Assembly (NCBI GenBank): GCA_963736595.1
Contig: CAVTPG010000002.1
Coordinates: 310,001 to 374,000, forward strand
Direction of reading: 5' to 3'
DNA: 64,000 nucleotides
Origin: Parapontixanthobacter sp963736595
GTDB lineage: Bacteria; Pseudomonadota; Alphaproteobacteria; Sphingomonadales; Sphingomonadaceae
This document shows positions 17,777 to 24,944 of this stretch, one piece after another. Position 1 is the first letter of the stretch. Every line of letters begins with the position of its first letter. The translations under genes were made by a program, and so were the position numbers. Under the pieces are notes generated by a model, which saw nothing but the letters and a program-made list of their open reading frames with translations, ran no database searches and was not told where the DNA came from.

Positions 17777-18352
17777 TCTCGTAATTTAGCACTTGTTTTT
17801 GATTCGGGACGCCATGATGCATCGTTTTCCCCAGACTTATTCACACCTATCTACCCCTAATGCAAACTGAGTTTTCATTTGCTTTGTGGATAAAACCTTT
17901 TGAGGTTGCGACTGATTTTCAGTCTCCTTGTAACAGCATCGACGGCTCGCCGTATTTTTTCTGACCACCCCCTGTCACCTTTAGGGCGGGGTGCATGGGG
18001 TATCCCGGAGCCCGGGGCTGAAACTCCGGACCCACAGGAGAAGTACGATGAGAACATTGTGCGTGTGGCCGAAGGCTGTGTCTGTTATAGACTACTGGCG
18101 CTATCGGCTCGGTCGGTGGGAGCATATAAGCTCTCACTGCCGATCTTATCCAACCCGCTGACACGGGGAGGATAGTTAGAGACCACCTTGCGGCGGGCCG
18201 TCACCATCTTAACATTGCGTGATTCCCAAAAGCAAGGGAAATCTCATCAATAGATTTTCAGCCATCAAAGCCGAGCAAATCTCCTCGTGGGTCGCTAGAA
18301 CGACTAAAACAAGTACAAAGGCCCTTATTGCGGTTCAACGGGTGGAGAAATT
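17777..18352. other. Long intergenic stretch rich in hairpins, candidate structured RNA
   Basis: There is no protein gene of family character in these 576 bases. The first part (to about 17930) is AT-rich. From 17966 it becomes strongly structured: CACCCC at 17966-17971 pairs with GGGGTG at 17988-17993; CCGGAG at 18005-18010 pairs perfectly with CTCCGG at 18024-18029 around a 13-base loop; and GTGGGAGC at 18116-18123 pairs with GCTCTCAC at 18130-18137 around the loop ATATAA. I tested it mentally against 6S RNA, RNase P RNA, SRP RNA and tmRNA, and the conserved cores are not there. It contains one small ORF with a ribosome site (see next entry). Confidence 0.4.
18048..18161 (+). CDS. Possible 37-residue small ORF
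   Basis: An AGGAG ribosome site (18036-18040) lies 7 bases before ATG 18048. The ORF runs to TGA at 18159-18161 and would encode a basic, Trp/Tyr-rich peptide (MRTLCVWPKAVSVIDYWRYR...). It overlaps the hairpin region. There is no family signal. It may be a leader peptide, a small protein, or chance. Confidence 0.25.
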   Translation: MRTLCVWPKAVSVIDYWRYRLGRWEHISSHCRSYPTR

Positions 18353-18780
18353 ATGCCCAACACATCCTCCGATCTTGGCACTTGGCTCTCACAGCAGGGT
18401 CTGGACACAGCACACAGAGCGCCGGCCCCGGCGACATCGCCAATGTGGCGCTGGTGCGTGAGCATCTGATCGTGGCGGCGAAGGCTGGCACGGCTCTGAG
18501 CTATTCAGAGATGCTTGGCAAACTGGGCTTCCGCTTCACGCGGCCCAAAATGCGCGCATTGTGCAAGACGCTGGACGCGATCGACCGCCACGCCGTCGCT
18601 GCCGGAGAACCGGAACTCGCCGTGCTGGTCGTGCGCGAATCCGACCGGCTGCCGGGCCAAGGCTGGTGGGTCGGGATGGCCGAGAAACTTGGGCACAAGG
18701 GCGATTGGACCGGACCCGATGCAATGGCTTTGGTCACCCGATTGCAGGACAAGGCGTTCGCTTACTGGCAACGCGGCTAG
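18353..18780 (+). pseudogene. Conserved hypothetical protein of about 143 residues, frameshifted near its N-terminus
   Basis: ATG 18353 has a good ribosome site (GGTGGAG) and starts MPNTSSDLGTWLSQQGLDTAHRAPAP. This frame stops soon after, while the frame shifted by one base reads on as GDIANVALVREHLIVAAKAGTALSYSEMLGKLGFRFTRPKMRALCKTLDAIDRHA and so to 18780. I recall a similar sphingomonad hypothetical family with this order of motifs, in which the two parts are joined (HRAPAPGDIANVALVREHL). A single missing G in the run CCCCGG near 18424-18432 explains it. Function unknown; no catalytic motif. The tail has LVVRESDRLPGQGWWVGMAE. Confidence 0.7.
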
Positions 18781-18889
18781 CGATCTGTAACATAGTCAAA
18801 CTGTGATTTGCCATAATTCACGCTTACCCATTTGTAATTCGTCAATTATTTCGCGTTAGGCATAGCCCCGCACCCAGGGCGAGGCTTCC

Positions 18890-19165
18890 GTGATCGATAT
18901 CGAAGTTCAGAACGAAACACATCAGACGAATGAGCGGCTGCAATTTGCCGTCGTGCCGCGCATCGGCGAAGGCATACGATTGCGCGAGCCGGACGGGTTC
19001 TGGGCATCCTACGATATCGTCGATCTGTGGTACCAGCAGGCGGATTACGGAAAAGTCTGGGTGCCGTATCTGCACGTTCGCAAAACGCCGGGCGAGAAAG
19101 ACACTTTGCTGTCAGTGAAAAACCTGTCCAGCGATGAGGAGACATTCCCATTCGCCATCTCATAA
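18890..19165 (+). CDS. Small hypothetical protein
   Basis: This 91-residue protein starts at GTG 18890 (VIDIEVQNETHQTNERLQFAVV). It is acidic, beta-like in pattern, with WASYDIVDLWYQQADYGKVWVPYLHVRKT. No signal peptide or membrane segment is present. I recognise no family. It runs on the same strand as the response regulator 47 bases on, so they may be co-transcribed. Confidence 0.6.
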   Translation: MIDIEVQNETHQTNERLQFAVVPRIGEGIRLREPDGFWASYDIVDLWYQQADYGKVWVPYLHVRKTPGEKDTLLSVKNLSSDEETFPFAIS

Positions 19166-19212
19166 AACGATCCGGCGGCAAAAGCCCGCCCGGCACCGTC
19201 AACCGCACGGCT

Positions 19213-19797
19213 TTGCGGCCATCGCGGACGGAGATCGACGCATTGGCGCGCGAGGGCGATGATCACGATGATCAGACTCGTGATGCTCAGTCCCATGATG
19301 CTCAGACCCATGATGCTCAGACTCGTGACACCCCTGCCGCAAAACCCGCTTCGGTGGGGCGCGCTGCGGTCGAACGCGACACGCTGGCTTCCCGGCTGTC
19401 CGGTGCTGCTCCGAAAGAAACCACGCGCCGCTCATGCCTGCTAGTCGATGATTCGCGGATGATCCGCAAAGTCGCGCGTCCCATCATCGAATCCTGCGGC
19501 TTTGCCGTGTCGGAAGCGGAAAATGGCGAAGAAGCGCTGGCCAAATGCCGGATGGCAATGCCCGATCTGGTGCTGCTGGACTGGGATATGCCGATCATGA
19601 CTGGGATCGAATTCTTAAGCGCGTTGCGCAAGCTGGACGATGGTGATCATCCCAAAGTGGTGTTCTGCACCAGCAAATCCGAATCCCAAGACATTGCGCA
19701 GGGCATCACGGCAGGAGCGGATGAGTATATGACCAAGCCGTTCGATCAGCCGGCCTTGCTCTCGAAGCTGAAAAAGATCGGCGCCGTATCCGCCTGA
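19213..19797 (+). CDS. Single-domain CheY-like response regulator with repeat linker
   Basis: The C-terminal 125 residues form a full receiver domain: the acid pair is the DD of SCLLVDDSRMIRKVA, the phosphoacceptor Asp is in LVLLDWDMPIMTGIEFL, the Thr/Ser switch is in VVFCTSKSE, and the Lys is in DEYMTKPFDQ. There is no output domain, so it acts by protein interaction, as CheY, DivK or CpdR do. The N-terminal 70 residues are a hydrophilic linker with a tandem repeat of five residues (DAQTH-like). The start shown is a TTG without a convincing ribosome site; the true start may lie further on. Confidence 0.82.
   Translation: MRPSRTEIDALAREGDDHDDQTRDAQSHDAQTHDAQTRDTPAAKPASVGRAAVERDTLASRLSGAAPKETTRRSCLLVDDSRMIRKVARPIIESCGFAVSEAENGEEALAKCRMAMPDLVLLDWDMPIMTGIEFLSALRKLDDGDHPKVVFCTSKSESQDIAQGITAGADEYMTKPFDQPALLSKLKKIGAVSA
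19267..19326 (+). repeat. Four-copy 15-base tandem repeat inside the response regulator
   Basis: Four units of 15 bases, GATGATCAGACTCGT, GATGCTCAGTCCCAT, GATGCTCAGACCCAT and GATGCTCAGACTCGT, keep the reading frame and encode D-(D/A)-Q-(T/S)-(R/H) repeats in the linker before the receiver domain. Such repeats can change copy number by slippage without breaking the frame. Confidence 0.9.
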
Positions 19798-19801
19798 TTT
19801 A

Positions 19802-20401
19802 TTACGGGACCAGCCAGTTGGAGGCCGTCGCGCCCTCGCCTGCCTTAATCGTAAATTGCGCGCGGCGATGCCCGCTATTGGCAAGGTAAAGCCAGTCCAA
19901 CGCTTCGATTTTAATAAGCAAAACTGCAAAATTTTCGCGCCCTGGTGCGATTTGCTCCTCGGTTGGTTGCAGCCCTTCGATCCAATCCGGCAGACCGGAC
20001 GTCGCGGCATCGCTATGTGAGCTAGGCGCAGTCTCAGCCATATAGCATCGCCGGGCGAACGTCGTACTTTCCTGCCATGCCGCCTCCGCCATCGGCCCTT
20101 CGCCATGCACCTCAGCCGTGCCGGATACGCGGATCTGTACTTTCTCGCTCGCGTCGTAAAATAGCGCGCTGGCCGCACCACCGTGCATTTGCGCCACTTT
20201 GGGACTGCGCGCATCGGTGTGAAACCGCAGCGTCCATTGCACACTGTCAAATTCGCGCAGCACCATGACGCGCTGTTCGGGCCGATGATCGGCATTAAGA
20301 CTGGCAATTACGGGCGTGTGAAATGGCGACTTGCGAGCATTCGCTCCGGTTTCCAAACCGCTGATAATTTCCGCCAGCACATCATCGAGTGTTTTTTCCA
20401 T
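19802..20401 (-). CDS. Pyridoxamine 5'-phosphate oxidase-like flavin-fold protein
   Basis: The 199-residue product (start chosen at MEKTLDDVLAEI, 20401) has the split beta-barrel flavin-binding pattern of PNPOx-like proteins: RKSPFHTPVIASLNADHRPEQRVMVLREFD, LRFHTDARSPKVAQMHGGAASALFYD, and a C-terminal VLLIKIEALDWLYLANSGHRRAQFT. It is more like the heterogeneous Alr4036/PNPOx-like group than true PdxH, and lacks enough of the PLP-binding pattern to call it one. It is probably an FMN-binding oxidoreductase of unknown substrate. It is convergent with the response regulator gene. Confidence 0.7.
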   Translation of the reverse strand: MEKTLDDVLAEIISGLETGANARKSPFHTPVIASLNADHRPEQRVMVLREFDSVQWTLRFHTDARSPKVAQMHGGAASALFYDASEKVQIRVSGTAEVHGEGPMAEAAWQESTTFARRCYMAETAPSSHSDAATSGLPDWIEGLQPTEEQIAPGRENFAVLLIKIEALDWLYLANSGHRRAQFTIKAGEGATASNWLVP

Positions 20402-20586
20402 GCGCGGTTCAACACAGAAGCAAACGAGCCTGTCAACAAAATCGCTGTTGTTCATCAATTGAGCGCCCAACATTAACAAGAGCCTGACTCGATGGTTCAT
20501 TTTGCGGTCAGTCGTCTACCGGTAGAACCGTCTCATCGATGAGATATCGCTTCGGTGGGCGCGGTAAGAACAGTGGAGAGTCCGAC

Positions 20587-21710
20587 ATGACAATTGAAAG
20601 CATCTTGCGCAGCAGCGGGTTCGGCGTTGTTGCCGTTGCCCTTGCAACAACCGCAATGCCTGTGGCAGCCGCTGAATCGACCGCAACGACTGCGACAACA
20701 ACGGCTGCAGAACAGCCGCGCGAGCGTGGAGAGCGAAAACGCGCTCGATCCGAACGCCGCGAAGCAGCCCAAGAAAGTCGCCAGGAAAACCGGCAGCAAA
20801 ACCGCCAGGAACGACGCGAAACGCGGCGTGAGACGCGACAGGACAACGGCGGCAATCGGGCTGAGCGCCGACAAGAGCGCCGTTCTGAAAACCGGTCCGA
20901 GCGTCGCTCGGAAAGACGCTCCGAACGTCGCGACAATCGTCAGGAACAACGTACGCAAGCACGCCAACAGATGCAGGAACGCATCGACCGGCGCGAACAG
21001 CGCGGATTACGCCGCGAAAACAACGACCGCGGAAGTGCGCGCCGGGAAGCGCGTCAGGAGCGCGGCCAGAATGTAAATCGCCAACAGCGTGAGCGGCTGC
21101 GTGAAGCACGCCGGGGCGGACAGACAACCGATTTGCGCGAAGCTCGCCGAGGTGGTCGCACGGATGGTATCCGCGAGGCTCGCCGCGACGCACGACGCGA
21201 TTATCGGGGTGAAGCCAATCGTTATGACAGGCGTGCTGATCGACGGGCCGATCGCGGGCCGATCGCAGGGAAGCCCGCCGGGATGATCGACGTGCAGACC
21301 GCAGAGAGACCAGACGCGATGCAAGACGTGATGCCCGCCGCGACTATCGGCGTGATGCCAGACGTGCAGATCGCAGGGAAGCACGCCGCGATCACCGCCG
21401 TTGGGATCGCAAAAGGTGGCGCAACAATTCCCGATACAACTGGAACCGGCATCGCCATGTCAACCGCAGCCACTATCGGCTCGGGCGCTATTATTCACCC
21501 TATCGCGGACATCGCTATAGCCGAATAAATATCGGATTTTATCTCGACAGCCTGTTCTTCAGCAACCGGTATTACATTCGCGATCCGTGGTCTTACCGTT
21601 TGCCCGAAGTGTATGGTCCCTATCGCTGGGTTCGCTATTATGACGATGTCATGCTGGTCGATATCTACACGGGCGAAGTGGTCGATGTGATCCACAATTT
21701 CTTCTGGTAA
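20587..21710 (+). pseudogene. RcnB-domain, arginine-rich exported protein, one frameshift
   Basis: The first frame starts at MTIESILRSSGFGVVAVALATTAMPVAAA (a signal peptide), with GGAGAG before it, and continues as a very Arg/Glu/Gln-rich region of REARRD-type repeats to about 21255. From there, one frame over, the repeats continue and end in the folded tail: DPWSYRLPEVYGPYRWVRYYDDVMLVDIYTGEVVDV. This is the RcnB domain, known from E. coli RcnB, a periplasmic nickel/cobalt homeostasis protein. Joined, the product is about 374 residues. One missing base at 21253-21258 restores the frame. The ORF as it stands ends at 21528 in a poor, unrelated tail. Confidence 0.82.
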
Positions 21711-21756
21711 ATCGATCGCTTAACAGCATCGATAAAATGCACTGCAAACCTTTTAA

Positions 21757-21790
21757 GCCCCCGCTAGTCTGACTGGCGGGGGCCTTTTTT
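21757..21790 (+). terminator. Intrinsic terminator after the RcnB-like gene
   Basis: GCCCCCGC (21757-21764) and GCGGGGGC (21776-21783) form an 8-base GC-rich stem, followed by a T-run to 21790. It points to termination of the RcnB gene. Being partly symmetric, it may also help on the minus strand for the cytochrome b561 gene that converges on it. Confidence 0.88.
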
Positions 21791-21796
21791 GATGCT

Positions 21797-22375
21797 CTAG
21801 TTCAGCGAAGATCCCGTCTCGTTCTTCGGACCAAATGGCAGCATTCGAAAGATGCCCAGCGTCTTGTCGAAAAATGTATGTTTTAAAGCACCAACTATAT
21901 GCAACGCGATCAGATACAGCATGATTTCGGCGCCGGTGCTATGCAGCCCTCCGATGGTTTTGCCCGCATCAATGTCCTGCCCGACTGGCAATCCGGGGAT
22001 GGTAAATAGTCCCCAGAAATTGATGTCGCTGCCATAATAGGAAATGGTCAGCCAGCCGCCCAGCGGCAATCCGATCAGCATAACGTAAAACAGAACGTGC
22101 GTAATGCGCGCCAAGACACGCTGCCAGGTCGGTATCGTGCGCGACAAGGGCGGCACTCTGTGCGTCAAACGCCACATCAGACGGCCAAGCGTCAGGAGCA
22201 GGATCGTAATACCGACTGCCTTATGGTGAGCCCACCACCAACCGGCATCGGCTTTACTTGCGTGCTCCGCCGCCTCCGCAATACGCCAATTGGCGATGAC
22301 AGCGATCGCGATTAGCCAATGAAACGCCATGGCGACTTTCGAATATCGCGCTTCGGATTGATCTTTAAGTATCAT
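21797..22375 (-). CDS. Cytochrome b561 family membrane protein
   Basis: This 192-residue protein has four membrane helices with the b-type heme His residues: HWLIAIA (about residue 19), HHKAVGI, ITHVLFYVMLIGLP, and ALHIVGALKHTFFDK near the end. The pattern is the CybB/b561 Ni-hydrogenase-like family, which moves electrons between quinol and a partner or superoxide. The end of helix 4, KTLGIFRMLPFG, is also typical. It faces the RcnB-like gene. Confidence 0.93.
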   Translation of the reverse strand: MILKDQSEARYSKVAMAFHWLIAIAVIANWRIAEAAEHASKADAGWWWAHHKAVGITILLLTLGRLMWRLTHRVPPLSRTIPTWQRVLARITHVLFYVMLIGLPLGGWLTISYYGSDINFWGLFTIPGLPVGQDIDAGKTIGGLHSTGAEIMLYLIALHIVGALKHTFFDKTLGIFRMLPFGPKNETGSSLN

Positions 22376-22475
22376 TCGACAACTCCCGATCCGTTTGGCA
22401 ACAGATCATAACGCAACCAGCTTTCGGGACAAGCGGTAAGGCTGGCGGTTTGGGAAAAGGCTCTGAGAACACGTT

Positions 22476-23144
22476 ATGGCTTTACGCGAAACGCATCCCG
22501 ATCAAGCAGCCCTTGCCAAAATTGGCGAACATGTGCGCGCGCGTCTGGAGCAGGATCCACAAGCCTATAAACTGCCGACGGAGATCGCCGAGATTTATGC
22601 CATCGGCGATTTTCTGACGCCCAAGGAATGCGCGCGTTTTATGGCAATGATCGACGATGTGGCTCAGCCAAGCTCGGTCTTCGATGTCGAATATGCCGCA
22701 CAGTTCCGCACGTCTTATTCGGGCGACTTCGACCCGACAAATCCATTTGTTCTGGCGGCATCGCGGCGGATCGACGACCGCCTGGGGCTGGATGACAAGC
22801 GTGCAGAAACGATCCAGGGGCAGCGTTATTTGCCCGGGCAAGAATTCAAGCCGCATAATGACTGGTTTTATACCGATCAGCCATATTGGCAGGGCGAAAA
22901 GAAACGCGGCGGGCAACGGTGCTGGACAGCGATGATTTTCTTGAACGAGGTCGAGGAAGGCGGCGCGACGCATTTTACCGAAGCGCAATTGTCCATCGAC
23001 CCGAAGCCGGGCGTGCTACTGATCTGGAACAATGCCCTGCCCGATGGCTCACCCAATCTGGGCACGATGCACGCCGGAACGGCTGTTACCAAAGGTCAGA
23101 AATACGTCTTAACTCGCTGGTATCGCGCGCGAAAGTGGCAATAG
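22476..23144 (+). CDS. 2-oxoglutarate/Fe(II)-dependent prolyl 4-hydroxylase family protein
   Basis: The 222-residue product has the double-stranded beta-helix Fe(II) triad in C-terminal position: His and Asp in FKPHNDWF and the second His in TMHAGTAV. The 2-oxoglutarate-binding Lys is in VTKGQKYVLTRWYR, and GGATHFTEAQLSIDPKPGVLLIWNN is typical of the P4H alpha family. It carries no signal peptide, so it acts in the cytosol. In bacteria these enzymes hydroxylate prolines in proteins such as EF-Tu or in peptides; the target here is not known. The neighbours (cytochrome b561 and lysS) give no hint. Confidence 0.88.
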   Translation: MALRETHPDQAALAKIGEHVRARLEQDPQAYKLPTEIAEIYAIGDFLTPKECARFMAMIDDVAQPSSVFDVEYAAQFRTSYSGDFDPTNPFVLAASRRIDDRLGLDDKRAETIQGQRYLPGQEFKPHNDWFYTDQPYWQGEKKRGGQRCWTAMIFLNEVEEGGATHFTEAQLSIDPKPGVLLIWNNALPDGSPNLGTMHAGTAVTKGQKYVLTRWYRARKWQ

Positions 23145-23170
23145 GGTTTTAATGTGAGAACGCCATAATT

Positions 23171-24802
23171 TCACGCTGCCTCAAGCGCTGATGCAATCAA
23201 TTTCCGCGAGTTTTCGATACCGTACAAAGCGATGAAACTACCCATGCGCGGACCTTGTTCGGAGCCGAGCAAAATTTCGTATAGTGCCCGGAACCAGTCG
23301 CGCAGGGACTCAAAACCATGCGCTTCATTTTTGCCGATTTCATAGACGATCGTCTGAATGTCTTCGGCAGACGTATCGCCGCCTAAATCCGCGAGCTTCG
23401 CGTCCAATTCCTTGAGCGCAGCGGCTTCGCTACCTTGCGGCGCGCGGCGATGAAGCAAAGGCGCGACAAATTCGCGATTGTAATGAAGCGCACTTGTCAC
23501 GAGACCATCCAGCTCAGGATGCTTGGCCGGATCGGCATCGTCGATGTAGTTGGCAAGATATGACCAGATCTGATCGGCAGTCGCTTCTGGACCCAACACC
23601 CCGACGAGATTTAACAGCAGCCCAAACGTTACCGGCAGCGTATCCCCTGCTCCGGGTGCTTCTGCTTCAGCAAATCCGCCATTCGCGCGCAGCAAATGCC
23701 ACACCGGATTGCCCAATTGCTTGTCTAATGGCTGATCGGCCAGGCGTTCGCGAAACTGCCAGTAATCATCCACCGCGCGTGGGATGACACCGCTATGCAA
23801 TTGCTTGGCACTTTTCGGGTTCGGGAAAATGTAGAAGCCCAGCGATTCCTCGCTGCCATAATCCAGCCATTGCTCAATTGTCAGACCGTTGCCCTTGGAC
23901 TTGGAAATCTTTTCGCCATTGGCATCAAGGAAGAGTTCGTAAATCAGGCCTTCCGGCTTTTGCCCACCGAGAACCCGCGCGATCTTGCCCGATTGCACCC
24001 CGCTATCGGTCAAATCCTTGCCATACATTTCGTAATCGACGCCTAGCGCAACCCAGCGCATCGCCCAGTCCACTTTCCATTGCAACTTGGCTTGCCCGCC
24101 CAGTGCCGATTGTTCGACCGTGCTGCCATCGTCATCCGTAAAGCGAATAATGCCAGCTTGCGCATCGATGATCTCGACCGGGACTTGCAGCACGACCCCG
24201 CTGCTTGGTGAGATCGGCAAGACCGGGGAATAGGTTTGACGCCGCTCTTCACGCAACGTGGGCAGCATAATGTCGAGAATTTTTTGATTGTTCGACAGCA
24301 CGTTGCGCAAGGCGTCATCGAAGTCGCCGGAATTGTAACGCTCGGACGATGAGACGAATTCGTAATCGAACCCAAACCGATCGAGAAATTCGCGCAGTTT
24401 CGCGTTGTTGTGATGCGCAAAACTTTCATGCCCGCTATCGAATGGATCGGGCAGACGTGACAAGGGCTTGCCGAGATGCCGGGTCAACATTTCCTTGTTC
24501 GGCACATTGTCCGGTACTTTGCGCAAACCATCCAAATCGTCGGAAAAGGCGATCAGACGCGTCTTCCCGTCTTCCGGTTTTGCACCGATCAATGCTTCAT
24601 AAGCACGGCGCACCAATGTCGTGCGCAGCACTTCCTGAAACGTACCGATATGCGGCAGGCCGGATGGCCCGTATCCGGTCTCGAAAATTACCGGCGCGCC
24701 ATCGTCTTTCTTGCGCCCAATCCGCTTGGCAAGGCGTTGCGCCTCTAAAAATGGCCAGGCCTTGGAATTGCGAGCGGCGTCGATCAATGTGCTGTCAGTC
24801 AT
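23171..24802 (-). CDS. lysS: Lysyl-tRNA synthetase, class I
   Basis: This is the archaeal-type class I LysRS, which many alphaproteobacteria use instead of class II LysS. The 543-residue product has the HIGH box in GLPHIGTFQE (about residue 43) and the KMSKS box as KISKSKGN (about residue 280), with the Rossmann core between. It ends with an alpha-helix cage domain, EDIQTIVYEIGKNEAH. The start MTDSTLIDAARNSK at 24802 fits the family. No other LysRS is in the window. It is divergent from the helicase gene. Confidence 0.97.
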   Translation of the reverse strand: MTDSTLIDAARNSKAWPFLEAQRLAKRIGRKKDDGAPVIFETGYGPSGLPHIGTFQEVLRTTLVRRAYEALIGAKPEDGKTRLIAFSDDLDGLRKVPDNVPNKEMLTRHLGKPLSRLPDPFDSGHESFAHHNNAKLREFLDRFGFDYEFVSSSERYNSGDFDDALRNVLSNNQKILDIMLPTLREERRQTYSPVLPISPSSGVVLQVPVEIIDAQAGIIRFTDDDGSTVEQSALGGQAKLQWKVDWAMRWVALGVDYEMYGKDLTDSGVQSGKIARVLGGQKPEGLIYELFLDANGEKISKSKGNGLTIEQWLDYGSEESLGFYIFPNPKSAKQLHSGVIPRAVDDYWQFRERLADQPLDKQLGNPVWHLLRANGGFAEAEAPGAGDTLPVTFGLLLNLVGVLGPEATADQIWSYLANYIDDADPAKHPELDGLVTSALHYNREFVAPLLHRRAPQGSEAAALKELDAKLADLGGDTSAEDIQTIVYEIGKNEAHGFESLRDWFRALYEILLGSEQGPRMGSFIALYGIENSRKLIASALEAA

Positions 24803-24944
24803 GGCTGACCGTTTGGTGTAGCTTGGGCAGTGTGGCAAGCAAAGAAACGCGCATTTTCATGGCGCGGCGATGTTTACTTTTCGTTCCGCCGCATCCATCA
24901 CGCGCATAGTGAGCGATGACAGCTATCTTATCGAGCAACCGGCG

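Noticed and set aside
17940..18200. tmRNA, 6S RNA, RNase P RNA or SRP RNA
   Set aside because: None of the conserved core sequences that I know, nor an ANDN-type tag codon run, is present.
20587..21250. Histone H1-like or nucleoid protein because of the Arg-rich repeats
   Set aside because: A signal peptide at the N-terminus and the RcnB domain at the C-terminus of the restored frame point to an exported protein.
22482..22988. 168-residue ORF opposite the prolyl hydroxylase gene
   Set aside because: The plus-strand frame has the complete Fe(II) and 2-oxoglutarate motifs; the antisense frame has none.
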